NCBI GenBank assembly: GCA_963576735.1 | Contig: OY755178.1 | Coordinates: forward strand, 16,802,001-16,866,000 | Reading direction: 5' to 3' | DNA length: 64,000 nt | Source: Bedellia somnulentella | Lineage: Eukaryota; Arthropoda; Insecta; Lepidoptera; Bedelliidae | Shown: positions 26,467 to 38,161 of the stretch, piece after piece | Layout: each line of letters begins with the position of its first letter | How positions within the stretch are numbered: position 1 is the first letter of the stretch | Made by a program: the position numbers and the translations under genes | Notes under the pieces: generated by a model | Told to the model about the DNA's origin: nothing | Databases searched by the model: none | The model's input: the letters and a program-made list of their open reading frames with translations, nothing else

Positions 26467-26539
26467 TATGCTGATATATTTTTGCCTTATCATGTGTCCC
26501 GCATCTATGAAACGTTGCTGCTACTATATTTGAAAATAA

Positions 26540-26915
26540 CATACATACATACTCACGCCATTAGTTCCCATTGGGGTAGGCAGATACTATCGATCGCCAC
26601 TTCGTACGATCCTGACAAACCTCTCTAACTTCGTTTATATCCATCAATCTTTTCATACATGCTCTTTTATTCTTCATACTTCGGACGCCTGCCTTTTTGA
26701 GCACACTCTCAATTTGGTCCAAGTGTGTTCTCCGTGATCGTCCTCTACTAACATTTCCATCCACAATAGCTCTATAGATCCCTTTTACCAATTTTCTATC
26801 ATCCATCCTCACTATGTGCCCAAACCATCTCAACATTCCTTTTTATTAGCTTTCTTACAATATCATCTTTCACGCCACACTTTTCACGAATAACACTATT
26901 TCTCACTTAAATACA
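26540..26915 (-). pseudogene. RTE-like LINE 3' end with C-terminal coding remnant
   Basis: An open segment of 91 aa on the minus strand starts MLRWFGHIVRMDDRKLVKGI and ends WRSIVSAYPNG. It is typical of the C-terminus of RTE-type endonuclease-reverse transcriptases. Upstream sequence to about 26915 is also related but out of frame. The 3' end reads ACCCCAATGGGAACTAATGG, then CGTGAGTATGTATGTATG. 5'-truncated. It is the best coding copy among five in the window. Confidence 0.75.
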
Positions 26916-27062
26916 TTAATTACAATTCCGAGGGAGGCCGCGGTAGGACAGAACGTCGGCATCGTTGTGTCAAAATAAAGTAAAATGAATTCTATGCTCA
27001 TGGTAATAAGATTAAAAATACTATATCTGTACCGAAATCCTTTGCCATGCCATGCCAGCAGT

Positions 27063-27270
27063 CTGCGCCGGCCCTAAGAGGCGACTAACGGATTTGGAGC
27101 TTTTAAGGGATTTTTGGGCGATGTGGTTGGAGACCCATCACCGTAAACCTTTAATTTTACCATCTTTTCCCCACTAAAATTTCCAAACGTGGCTGAGGAA
27201 TTTCCAATTCCTTAGCTCTGGCTACCCCTTCTAGGGATTTATAGCCGTGAGCATATGTATGTATGTATGT
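27063..27270 (+). repeat. Family M copy, 5'-truncated
   Basis: Starts inside the head (GCCGGCCCTAAGAGGCGACT) and has a good tail. Tail-to-tail with 27343-27496. Confidence 0.8.
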
Positions 27271-27342
27271 TGACACATTGTAATTATATTTAACATATTA
27301 AATTATCAGAATTAAGTTTATAATTATAATATTAAAAAAACG

Positions 27343-27496
27343 ACATACATACACTCACGGCTATAATTCCCTAGAAGGGATGGAGGGAGGGAGGTAAGGA
27401 TGGGTCTTACCGGTCGATGGGTCGGACCCTTAGTCGCCTCTTACGACACCCGTGGGTAGAAAGGGGTAGCAACATTCTAAGCCGGCACTACACGGC
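27343..27496 (-). repeat. Family M copy, internally deleted
   Basis: Joins the 3' stem-loop directly to the head half via GGATGGAGGGAGGGAGG. The middle 90 bp are missing. Confidence 0.75.
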
Positions 27497-27589
27497 AAAA
27501 AAACGAATCAAACAAAAATTTAATTACAAAGCTACAATCTCTAGATCCATCGTCTCCTACAAAATCCATGGCAAGAGACGAAGTAGTAT

Positions 27590-29770
27590 TATTCTTAGGC
27601 GATACTGCATTACAAAATACTTTATCTAACATATACGATATGGTAACCCTCGTGACTATGACTCATTCTCTTTGCTAAGATCTAGGTGTAAGACTTTGTT
27701 GGATATGTGTCATAAATCTTTTATCTCCTCGATTGAAGAATCACTAGACAATGATGTTAAAAGCTTTTGGAGTTATGTGCAGAATAAAAAGGGTTACTCT
27801 TCTATTCCAAATAACATTCAAAATGGAGGGATGAGAGCTACAGATGGTCAAGGCATTGCTAACATATTCTCTAAATATTTCGCATCTGTATATGTTAATG
27901 ACAATTCTGATAAATTCAGAGCTGACTCCCGTACCAATAATATTTTTTCTAAAATTGTCATCACTGAAGAAGATTTGATAAACAAAATAATGTCTGGAAG
28001 TAAATAAAACAGCTGGTCCTGATGGTATTCCAGCTATTTTTTGGAAATCTTGTGTCAATGAATTGAGTAATCCACTGCATACCTTACTCATCAAGAGTTT
28101 AAGTCTTGGTTACTTCCCCAAAATATGGAAAAGTGCTTTTATTATTCCCATACATAAATCTGGCGATAAATCTGAGTGCAGCAACTATAGACCAGTAAGC
28201 ATATTATCTTGTATAGCAAAAGTATTTGAAAGCTTGGTTTATGATCAATTGTATACTTATATAATGCCTTTTATACACGAAAATCAGCATGGTTTTGCTA
28301 AACATAGATCTACAGTAAGCAATCTTTTAATCTTTAAAAATTATATTTGTAACGCTTTTGCAACTGGGTCGCAAGTGGACACTATTTACACAGACTTTTC
28401 AAAAGCATTCGATAAGGTGGTTCATTTTATACTAACTCAGAAACTATCGTCCTATGGGGTACATGGTGATCTTTTACGATGGATTCAATCTTATTTATCT
28501 AACCGTAGTCAATTGGTTGCCATCAAGGGATTTGTATCTACGCCAGAAATGATCCATTCAGGAGTACCACAGGGATCACATTTGGGCCCTCTGTTGTTTG
28601 AAATATTTATCAATGATTTAGTAGAAAACCTTTCTTGTGAATCTCTGCTTTATGCCGATGATCTTAAAATATTTTCAACAATAAATTGCATTGATGACTG
28701 CTATATGTTGCAAGACGACCTAAACAAAGTTAGTGAATGGTGCCATTTGAATAAAATGCATATAAATTTTATAAAATGTGCAACTGTAACATTTACTAGA
28801 AAATATGATAAAATAGTTCATGATTATGAAATTGATAATTCGATTGTACAGAGATATGAAGTTGTAAAAGATCTTGGAATTATATTTGATGAAAAACTAT
28901 CTTTTCTACCACACTATAATTATATAATTACCAAAGGAAATCAAATGTTAGGATTCATACTTAGAAATACCAAAGACTTTAAAAATCACAAATCATATCT
29001 ACTGTTATACTACTGTTTAGTGCGAAGTATTTTGGAATACGGTTCGGTTGTATGGTCTCCTTTTTACTCTATACATTTTGAAAACATAGAAAGAGTGCAA
29101 CGTCGGTTTTTAAAAATATTAGCGTATAGATTGGGCTTTGGTAGAAAACTAACTAGTTATATAGAAAGGTGTAAAAATTTAATGTGACCTCGCTTCAAAT
29201 GCGTAGGCAATTCCAGGATCTTACATACCTTCATAAAATTATACATAATCAGCTAGATTGTCCAAAATTATTGTCGCTTATTAAATTTAACATAATACGT
29301 AACCCTCGTCGGACAGTTGCCACTTTTACATTGCAAACGTATAAAAACAATACATCTTATTATAATCCCATTATAAGAATGTGTCGATTATACAATGACA
29401 TTGACCATGACGTACAAATATGTTAAGAGATGGTAGTCTATTAGAAAGTGATAAAGTGGTGTCTTACTTTGACATTTTTAATTCGCGGTTTTCCATTTTC
29501 CGTGCTGGTTTCAGGCTTTACAACAGAATTCCCAGCAATGTTTAATTCTATATTAACTAGTAAAGTTATTGTAATCATTTTTCTGTTTTTCACTTAAGGA
29601 TAATATTAATTGTTTAAAATTTTCCAAAATAATCATAATTATATTGTGCGTATGCTAGGGACATATACATAGGAATATGATCTAGCCCTGTTTTCTATGT
29701 TCATATTATTATGTTTGTGTAATATTGATTGTAATCTGTTTTTTGTTCTTCAATTAAATAAATAAATAAA
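27590..29770 (+). pseudogene. Jockey-like LINE, 5'-truncated and frameshifted RT
   Basis: Reading segments 27672-28007, 28063-29187 and 29184-29426 form one RT broken by at least two frameshifts (after 28000 and near 29187). Motifs seen: YRPVSILSCIAKVFESL, TDFSKAFDKV (motif A), SGVPQGSHLGPLLF, LLYADDLKIF (YADD near 28652) and ILEYGSVVWSP in the C-terminal domain. The endonuclease and ORF1 are absent. The element ends in (AAATA)n near 29770, as in Jockey/R1-type LINEs. Inactive. Confidence 0.85.
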
Positions 29771-29930
29771 CGCATTATCAAAACCGTCTTGAAAAAAACG
29801 AAGTTAACACCACCTGCCACGAGTATGTTTGTACGAATATGTATTCAGTTTCTGAGATTTTATTATTAATCAGTGACTTGTCATTGCGCTTTTATATACA
29901 ATGTAAATAGATATTCTTTTGTAACATTTT

Positions 29931-30181
29931 GCTGTGTAGTTACGGCTTAAATTAGCACTACCCCAATTCTTCCGGTGGGTGTACGTCAGAGGCGAGTAAC
30001 GGTATTGGGGATTTTAAGGGATTTTTGGGCGAAGCGATTGGAGACCATCACCAACAACCTTTATTTTACCATCTTTTCCCCACTTAACTTTCCAAAAGTG
30101 GCTGAGGAAATTCCCATTCCTTAGCTCTGGCTACCCCATCTTGGGATTTATAGCCGTGAGTATATGTATGGAATGTATGTA
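29931..30181 (+). repeat. Family M copy
   Basis: Full length, with head variant GTGTAGTTACGGCTTAAATT. Confidence 0.85.
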
Positions 30182-30488
30182 TATTTTGTAAATTCAATTT
30201 CCTTAAAAGTATTTCTGCATTTCAAACAACATAAAGCAAAAACAAATATAGCTAAACAAGTTCAGTTCCCAATAAAGATGGTCCCATGGGTGTAACGGAA
30301 AAACATCAGGTGCTAATATCTCTTGGCAGACGGTACATAGCGCTTATCTACTATCAAACCACTTCCTACCTTATGTTTCCTTTGGTGAAGTAAGATAGGG
30401 TTGCTACGGTTCATTTCTTTTTTTAAAACAATAAAAAAAATAGATTTCAAATACGCAAAAAAATTATAGAAACACATATTAAAGCCAC
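30182..30488. other. Unassigned AT-rich spacer
   Basis: No coding signal, RNA or recognised repeat between two family M copies. Confidence 0.35.
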
Positions 30489-30740
30489 GCTGTGTAGTGT
30501 CGGCTTAGGATAGCCCTACCCCATTGCTTCCGGTGGGTGTACGTAAGTGGCGACTAACGGTATTGGGGCTTTCTAAGGGATTTTTGGGCGATGCGGTTGG
30601 AGACCTATCACCAACAACCTTTATTTTACCATCTTTTCCTCACTCAAATTTTCAAAGGTGGCTGAGGAATTTCTAATTCCTTAGCTCTGGCTACCCCTTC
30701 TGGGGATTTTAAGCCGTGAGTATATATTTGTATATGTATG
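30489..30740 (+). repeat. Family M copy
   Basis: Full length. Tail TATATATTTGTATATGTATG. Tail-to-tail with 30838-31359. Confidence 0.85.
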
Positions 30741-30763
30741 TTAAACAAAGATTTTTTGTAAGA

Positions 30764-30812
30764 ATTATACTTACGGCTATTTATCCATGCATGGGGAAGC
30801 TAGAGCTGCCAA
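30764..30812 (-). repeat. Family M 3' fragment
   Basis: ACTTACGGCTATTTATCCAT then GGGGAAGCTAGAGC, a diverged version of the 3' stem-loop end. Confidence 0.5.
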
Positions 30813-30837
30813 ATAAGAATATCCACAGCGAAATTGA

Positions 30838-31359
30838 CATACATACATACATATACTCACGGCTATAAATCCCAGGAGGGGGTTGCCAGAACTAAAGAAT
30901 TAGAAATACCTCAGTCACTTTTGGAAATTTGAGTGGGGAAAAGATAGTAAAAAAATTGGTTGCCTGTATAAGTCGGTATACGGGCGAAAGTTTTACGTGA
31001 CAACGACTTTGAGTGGTAAAATTATTTTAAAGTGAATATTCATTCGTACAGTAGGAAGAAGGATGAAATTATGTCTGTCTCTCTCGCTCTTAGGCGGGCT
31101 AACCATGCCCTAGTGGAAGGGACGCGTGCCTCTCACTCGCTCTCATTGTGAGCGCATAACGTGAGCGGAGCGTAACGCAGTTTCTTGAAGTGTCACCCTG
31201 CAAACCAATTTATAAGACGTTGTCACGTCAATAAAGGTTGTTGGTGATGGGTCTCCAACCGCATCGCCCAAAAATCCCTTAATAGCCAAATACCGTTAGT
31301 CGACTCTTACGTACACCCACCGGAAGAAACGGGGTGGTGCGATTGTAAACCGACACTAC
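30838..31359 (-). repeat. Family M copy split by an insertion
   Basis: 30838-about 30951 and 31228-31359 are the two parts of one copy. The inserted 270-bp segment contains the inverted sequence ACGTGACAACG. Confidence 0.8.
30952..31227. mobile_element. MITE-B, inverted-repeat element inside family M
   Basis: ACGTGACAACG at 30995-31005 is inverted at 31218-31228. AATTGGTT-type sequence also recurs near both ends. The interior has CTCTCACTCGCTCTCATTG and GAGCGGAGCG. No ORF. The exact ends and target duplication are unclear. Confidence 0.55.
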
Positions 31360-31385
31360 TCTTCTTCTTCTTTACCGATACTTCG

Positions 31386-31544
31386 AAATTGACTCGGGAA
31401 AAAAAGTAAAATAAAGGTGGATGGTGGTGGGTCTCCAACCGCTGCGCCCGTAAATCATATATGAAGCCAATACCCTGATTTGCCTCTTAAGAACACCCAA
31501 GGAAAAAAATGGGATAGTGCTTTTCTAAGCTGACAATACGCAAC
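31386..31544 (-). repeat. Family M copy, degenerate
   Basis: Starts at GACTCGGGAAAAAAAGTAAA. Retains GGTGGGTCTCCAACCGC and a mutated head TAAGCTGACAATACGCAAC. Confidence 0.7.
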
Positions 31545-32264
31545 AAGACGATTTTTAGTTTTATTATTGGCTGCATTTACAGTGTAAGTACATATTTTTT
31601 TCAGTAAAATCATAACTCATGTAACGAAATAAAACTATAGTTTAAATATATAAATTCAGCTGCTAACTCTTTTCACAATAATTCGTATTAATCCGCACCA
31701 CCCCTACGTATAAGTGCATTCTCGTAATACATCGCACCGAACGCCAGACAGACAGACAGACAGAATAAATGTGTTACTCACTTACAACACGTTCTAGGGA
31801 ATAATTCAGCGGCGGGCCATTTGGTTGTGATGCCTGTAAATTGTGAAATAACTTCCACTAAACGTGGCTTCTTGTTGGATATTTGCCTTCACTCGCGAGA
31901 CATACTTGTTTATGTGTCTTATGTAGTTTCAGTGTGGAATAGCACGACCCCATCTTTCATTGGTGATGTACAAAGTTACATTGTTTTGCTAAATGATTGG
32001 TGAGTTATGTGCATCACCGATATAACTTTCATTACAATACTTATACTGACGCCCATTATTCCTATTCGATTCCCATTATCGATTGCCACTTTCAATGATT
32101 TTGTCAAATCTCCCTTTCTTACCTTACGTTCTTTTTAAAATATTTTTTTCAATCCTACACACTAATAAAACAATACTTGAGTAACTAACTTCAATCTACT
32201 TTGCTGTATTCTGTCTTGAACTTTTGAAAGTGACTAAAAAGCTCTATTGGTACAGTAAATTTAC
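31545..32264. other. Unassigned spacer with repeat scraps
   Basis: Holds an ACAG microsatellite at 31747-31763, a possible family M scrap at 31921-31970 (GTGGAATAGCACGACCCCAT) and a weak RTE-like stretch near 32050-32130. No gene seen. Confidence 0.35.
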
Positions 32265-32340
32265 TGACTTACCATCCAAAAGTTGTCTGGATGAGATCGG
32301 TTCAAGTGACAAGAAAATGGTTGCACTTCTATTTACATAT
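32265..32340 (+). repeat. LINE 3'-tail-like repeat, 5' part
   Basis: CCATCCAAAAGTTGTCTGGA then GAGATCGGTTCAAGTGACAAG. It appears split by the family M copy; GTGCAATAAAAGCTTTCTATTC at 32560-32585 is the end. Confidence 0.55.
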
Positions 32341-32345
32341 AATAT

Positions 32346-32557
32346 GCATATACTCACGGCTATAAATCCCTAAACGGGGTAGCCAGAGCTTTGGGATAAG
32401 GAATTCTTCAGCCACTTTTGGAAGTTGAGTGGGGAAAATATAGTAATAATATATAATTGCTGTTGACGGCTCTCCAACCACATAGCCCAAAAATCACTTA
32501 AAAAGCCCCTATACCCTTAGTCGCCTCTTACAACCACCCACGGGTAGGAATGGGGTG
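32346..32557 (-). repeat. Family M copy
   Basis: Nearly complete but missing the outermost head. Inserted into the LINE tail repeat. Confidence 0.8.
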
Positions 32558-32589
32558 TATGTGCAATAAAAGCTTTCTATTCTAAATAT

Positions 32590-32998
32590 GTAAAGTTTCC
32601 CAGCATACATTTTTGCAATTCCTGTGAGTGAAGGCTGTGAAAAATTATGAAGCAATTCTAGTATCTCTGAGACACTGTCTTCGTTTTATCGCCCCGGGAC
32701 ATAAGTGGAGGCCCTAGAGTGCTTTCACTTACCATATGCACTTTACTGCTGTTTTGTTTATACGCTTTTGTTCTACTGAGCGAAATTGCTTTCTTGAGAG
32801 AAATCACTGTGAAGTTCACACTTCTTTGTGTGAATGTCAATTTTGAATTGTGTCAGCTTAGAAATATCAAATTTGGTTTGCGTAAAAATAAGTTAAGAGT
32901 ATCTAAAGGCACCCAATACTCATGTCAAGGTTGTATCTTCTACATATATATATTACTAATACTTGTTATTGGCTTAGTTTATAACTGATTTTATAAAA
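32590..32998. other. Unassigned spacer before the Helitron
   Basis: No recognised element. Open frames at 32658-32840 (-) and 32719-32988 (+) overlap on opposite strands and show no family resemblance. Confidence 0.35.
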
Positions 32999-33884
32999 TC
33001 TATCTTCTATCTATCTATATATATAATAAAATTGTAGAGAAGTGGTGTCTGTTCAATGGAAATATAATTGAAAAAAGTAGGTGAGGTTGTTATAGTATCG
33101 ATGCTGAACCCGAAATTGCAATCAACTTTTTTTTTGTCTGTTTGTCTGTATGTTTTTGCACGCTAATCAGAAACGGCTGATTCGATTAAGATGCGGTTTT
33201 CACAAATATATTGTTTTAAGCTTCATTTAACATTTAGTGCTTATTTCAAGTCAATCGGATCGTAAATAAAAAAGATATGTCAATTTAAAGAATCACGGCG
33301 AACATTTGTTAAAGAGTTCTGTCAGGGTGTGTATCGTACTGTATCGCTATATGAAGCGCGCTGAAAACTGCGCCGCTTCCATACCGTCTATTTGATTTAG
33401 CTTAGGTACACAACCTTGGCCACGACAGGGCGGCTCTCAGCTACCAGGGCACACATAAAGTAATGGTGAAGCCGCACAAGCCACAGAGCCAGCTGCAACG
33501 AATCCATTCAAGGATTAATTTATTCCTAGCGAACACACTTCTCCTTGAGAGTTTAGGCGAATAGTTGCATTCCTATGTTGCAATTCACCTGAATACTGAT
33601 CGTTTGCATTTTTTTATCATTTATTTATATTTGAGGGGGTGTAGCTTAGGTACTTTTTCTTAATGTTTTTTCGGCTGTATGTGGATAGATTTGCGCATAC
33701 AACCAGTAGAATGGTGTCAAGATCGATAGAAGACTCAGTCAGTGGAGCAGAGATTGAAATCCTTCCAAGGCGAACAATGAGAAATCTGGATTTTTATATT
33801 CACCCAGATGTGATTACTCTTAATTCACCATTATAGGAGGATTGATAGTATGTTATTAGTTTTGTACAATTATACTCATGTCTT

Positions 33885-34240
33885 TAATTAAGGCAAAGAC
33901 TATCGATCGCCACTTTGTACAATCCTGGCCAACCTCTCTAGCTTCGTCTACATCCATCAATCTTTTCATAGATTCTCTTTTATTCTTTCGGTCTCAGTTT
34001 GATCCATGTGTGTCCTCCGTGGCCGTCCTCTACCTTCCACATTAGCTCTATGGATACCTTTTACCATTTTCCTATCATCCATCGTCTCGATGTGCCCAAT
34101 CATCTCAACATTCCTTTTTCTATCTTACTTACAATATCATCTTTTACACCACATCTTTCACGAATCACGCCATTCCTCACACGATCACATAACCTTACAT
34201 TACAAACTTTTCTGAGGGACCTTATTTCTACTGTCAGTTT
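33885..34240 (-). repeat. RTE-like LINE fragment inside the Helitron
   Basis: Matches the 26560-26915 copy (GACTATCGATCGCCACTTTG, CATCCATCAATCTTTTCATA), with deletions of its coding frame. Confidence 0.7.
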
Positions 34241-35215
34241 TGTGATGCCTTAAAATGGCAAAAAACAAATGGCATATGCTGTTCAGGTGGCAAAGTGCTC
34301 ATTGAAAATTTCCTTGAGCCCACAGACATTGTAAAAGCTTTACTAAATGGAGAACATCCTAAATCAAAAAATTTTTTAGACAATAGCTGTTTCTATGATA
34401 GTGTATTCCCAATGACATCTTTTGGGGCCAAACAAATCACAGAGGACCCAGCCAGAGGATGCCAGCTTTTAAAGTGCAGGGCTAGGTTTCAACAAAAATG
34501 CTCAAGTATTTTCTGATTTGCTACTTGAGATTGGTAATGGCGTGTATCCGCTGGAACGAGGAAAGTTTTTGTTAATGAGAAAACCTATACAATATAATTT
34601 CATCAATTCGAGACCTCATCGCATCTGTGTATGGAAGCGCAACGCAAATACCAACTGGCGAAATGACGATGCAACTACAGTAAACGCTGAAATTTTGACT
34701 TTGTTCCGGGAGATCATATTGAATATATCTGCATTAACCGAGTTATGGAAGAAGGAGAATCTACAAGCCACCCAGTAGAATATTTAGAATCATTTAATGC
34801 TCCTGGACTACCAGCACATAAAACTCAATGAAAATCCATGTATTTTTTTAAGAAATTTTATCACTTTAAAATTTTGCAATGGCACCAGGTTAAAAGTGAC
34901 CAATTTACAAAGAAATTTGATAGAAGCAGAGATTTTGTTGCAGAGACAGTGTTTAGATCCTTCGGATTCCTCTCATTCCCAACTATTTTTCAATTAGTGT
35001 TAAACGAGTCCAGTTTCCAGTCAGCCTTTGTTTTGCGATTACAATTAATAAAGCCCAAGGTCAGACGCTGAAATTTATGGGTAAAGATCTAAGTATCAGC
35101 TGTTTCTCGCACGGTTAGTTGAATGTGGCTCTATCACGGGTTAGACTAGGTTACTAGGAGCCTGTATGCTGTCATCCCCGATGGCTATACGTTAAATATC
35201 GTATACAGTGAAGCA
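34205..35215 (+). pseudogene. Helitron Rep/helicase remnants
   Basis: Open pieces 34295-34516, 34518-34778 and 34797-34997 lie in different frames. The first, with the sequence just upstream, reads CQFCDALKWQ, CCSGGKVLIENF and FYDSVFPMTSFGAK, like the N-terminal domain of Helitron-like proteins. The rest (LLEIGNGVYPLE, then FCNGTRLKVTNLQRNLIEAE, then a decayed INKAQGQTL block) resembles the C-terminal end of the Pif1-type helicase. The central HUH endonuclease and Walker motifs are absent. Frameshifts and stops make it non-functional. Confidence 0.75.
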
Positions 35216-35319
35216 TTCCTATAAAGTATTTTTTTATTTCCCCAAACGACGTGTATGTTATTCTAAATATGCTCCGAAAAGTCACCATTCCACGCGGACG
35301 AAGTCGCGGGCACAGCTAG

Positions 35320-35643
35320 TAAATAAATAAAAGGCAAAACTGACTGACTCAAAATCGAAACACAGCCGAAGCCAATGTACCATGTCGGTTAGAGGTGAAA
35401 TAGGAGGTATTTTTTATTGATGTTTAGATATTTGTTACTCAATCACGCCTGAACTATGGAAAAGATTTTAATAGATTTGTTGTTTTATATAGGTTATTTT
35501 TGATCCCCGAAAAGTTATCACAAATTTTCACGTACATGCATGACATTTTACTTACACACAAATTTTATTATGAGTATACACATAATACTTATGTGCGATA
35601 AGATACACAGAGTACGCACAGTTATATCACACAAAACAGAAGG
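35320..35643. other. Spacer after Helitron
   Basis: AAATAAATAAAAGG start, then AT-rich sequence. No recognised gene or repeat. Confidence 0.35.
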
Positions 35644-35776
35644 CCTAGCACGAGCGCTATTTTATCGACACGATAACGGTTAGAATGAGCTGGCAGTATA
35701 CGATACTAAGTAAGTGCGTAAGAGATGGCTGCTTTATCCCACGCGATAACTAGTTTAAACACGGCTCGTGCTTGCC
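35644..35776. mobile_element. MITE-A copy
   Basis: Ends CCTAGCACGAGC and GCTCGTGCTTGCC. Interior ATGAGCTGGCAGTATACGAT. Confidence 0.85.
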
Positions 35777-36287
35777 CTTCAGATTATTGTAGTTAAATTT
35801 TATTTTAAAGATATACTTGTTTCAAATTATAGCAAAAAAACGTTTATTTGTAGAATTAATAAGTTGACAAACAAGTATAGTGGTTGTTTACGGTCACTTA
35901 TAAAACAAAGTAGTTTGTCTAGTTAGTGTCTCATAAATACAAATAGCCTATTGTAACTTAAAATAGTTCTTTGTTTTAAGTTTCAGTATACACTCACGCA
36001 GTACATTAGGCGACACTTTATCAATTTTATGCAAACCTTTGATTTGAAATAAGCAAGAAATATATTTGTATATTTTCTTTAATAACAGAACCTAAAAAAC
36101 ATTAACTCTACCTTTGGGTCAATAACCTGCCTATTTGTGAGTAGTTAGATCACCACACATGTCTAACTAATTCAACAAAAGGTAGCTAAAGGCTAAAATA
36201 AAAGAAATAAATGTTGTAAGGGATGGTGTTATCCTAAACCTAACCAGCCATCAATCGATTTCTAACCGAGATCACCTATGCCTATGC
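35777..36287. other. Unassigned AT-rich DNA
   Basis: No ORF, RNA or recognised repeat. Confidence 0.35.
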
Positions 36288-36488
36288 TTATAGCAATAAA
36301 TCCCAAAAAGGGGTAGCCAGAGCTTTGGAACCAGAAATAACTCAGCTATTTTTGGATGCTCTATTCGAAACCTTGTATAATAAAAAAAAAAATGTTGGTG
36401 GGTCTCCAGCCACATCGTCTAATTAGCACTTATAAACTTCCGATACCCTAAGTTACCCTTTACGTCAACGCAGATAAAAAATGAATAG
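36288..36488 (-). repeat. Family M copy, degenerate
   Basis: AATCCCAAAAAGGGGTAGCC at the 3' end, strongly mutated body. Head-to-head with 36492. Confidence 0.65.
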
Positions 36489-36491
36489 TTT

Positions 36492-36720
36492 GCTGTGTAG
36501 TGTCGGCTTAGAATAACACTACCCCATTTCTGCCGGTGGGTGTACGTAAGAGGCGACTAACGGTATTGGGGCTTTTGAGGGATTTTTGGTCGATGCGGTT
36601 GGAGACCCATCACCAACAACCTTTATATTGCCATCTTTTCCCCACTCATCTTTCCAAAAGTAATGCTAGCTCTGGCTACCCCTTCTTGGGATTTATAGCC
36701 TTGAGTATATGTATGTATGT
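36492..36720 (+). repeat. Family M copy
   Basis: Well conserved, but lacks the GGCTGAGGAATTTC block near 36660. Confidence 0.85.
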
Positions 36721-38160
36721 TTAAGCTAGATTTCACTTTCTCCTCCACTTCAGAGAGTCTTTTAATCCTCTTATGACTCCCACTGAACTAATCGCAAACT
36801 GAAAATCTAGATCAATGCTACATGGTTCAGAAACAAAGAAACACAAAAACCTATTCCAGTTCTATATCTACACAGAGAAAGCGTAGTAAAATAACGTAGC
36901 GTTATCGTAGACGTCTAGAGAACGTCTACAAGACACCTAGACACCGTAGACACGTTCCACTTAAATGACGGAGGAGAGATCATACAGAAATAATGCGCAA
37001 CTCGTGTTCTCTAGCTGTAGGGTGACCATTCTCTATTTTTATACGTAAAAGTAGAGTTAGCATCCGTGATAATTACTTCATTGTTACTCTGACATGTGCA
37101 ACCAATTTATTCAAAGTTTACCGCTGTTTATTTTATTTTCAACTTGCGTAGATCTAGCAAACCGGTTTATGAAATTTTTATGCCATTACAAAGCTATACT
37201 ATTTGAGAAGTAAAATATCAAGAGCGCGAGTGGTAGAGGGGTACAGTGACAAGAAGCCAATTTGAAAAGGTTTCATTTAAGTGTGAGTGCAATACATATT
37301 GATCGAGCTATAAATAGAAGGTACACATTGATGATATTAGTGTGTGTTTTAAGATGTGTTGAATCCACAGATCTGTATTTGAATAGATAACGCAAGTGTC
37401 ATTTCTTGTATAGAAACCAAGCGTGCCATTATTTTTCCACCTACTGTGACGTCACATGAACAATTTAGTGATGGGAACTCCCCGTCAGCGCATAAACGAT
37501 TCAATCGATTATATTCGAGTGCATCGACCAACGAATGATAAATTGAAAGAAGAATGATAAATCTAGAATTATACCTGTTTTTTAATAACGCTATTTTCTC
37601 ATGGTCTCATTTTTATTCTGAGCAACTCTTCCTACATTATTTTCCTCCACCATTTCATCTTCTCGGAGAACAACGATCGAATCGAAGGAAAGCCAGTCGA
37701 AGGCGCTATGACAAAATATAATACAACCCAGAACTAATTCGGATTTGAAAAAAAAAAACAAATAAAATAACTTGTAGAGAAGGAAAAATAATGAAGTATT
37801 TTTTGTTCGTTGTCTGTTTTTCTCCAGGCTGTATCTCATAAACAGTGATAACTAGAAAGCTGAAATTTTCACAAATGACGTATTTCTGTTGCCGCTATAA
37901 CAACAAATACAAATAAAAAAAGGATTTTAAGGGGGGCCCCTTACAATAAACGTGTTTTTTTCCGTAATTGTTTGCTCAATATTAAAACGTTAATAAGTAG
38001 ATACTTAAAATTTTCAGAGTATATTTACTTGTATATCACCTTTCAAAATAAATAATTAAATAACAGTAAAATAAATATCAAAGGGGCTCCCATACAAAAA
38101 CGTTATTTTCTATTACGGAACTCTTCGTTTGTTCAATACTGGAAATAAAAAAAAAACAAA
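36721..38160. other. Unassigned stretch with two similar blocks
   Basis: A GTAGACGTCTAGAGAACGTC-type palindromic cluster lies at 36908-36960. Blocks near 37925-37990 and 38083-38145 are loosely similar (GGGGC(C/T)CC, then ACGTT(A/T)TTTTC, then TTGTTCAATA). No gene was recognised; short open frames here lack family features. Confidence 0.35.
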
Positions 38161-38161
38161 G

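Larger units (their letters stand above)
32999..35319 (+). mobile_element. Helitron with relict protein fragments
   Basis: Starts A|TCTATCTTCTATCTATCTA and ends CTAG|T at 35316-35319, after the hairpin CGCGGACGAAGTCGCG. It carries decayed Helitron protein pieces (34205-35215) and an RTE fragment (33885-34240). Parts of the Rep and helicase regions are missing, so it is non-autonomous. Confidence 0.8.

Noticed and set aside
33999..34253. Two overlapping plus-strand frames rich in Phe/Ser/His
   Set aside because: Antisense of the RTE LINE C-terminal fragment inside the Helitron.
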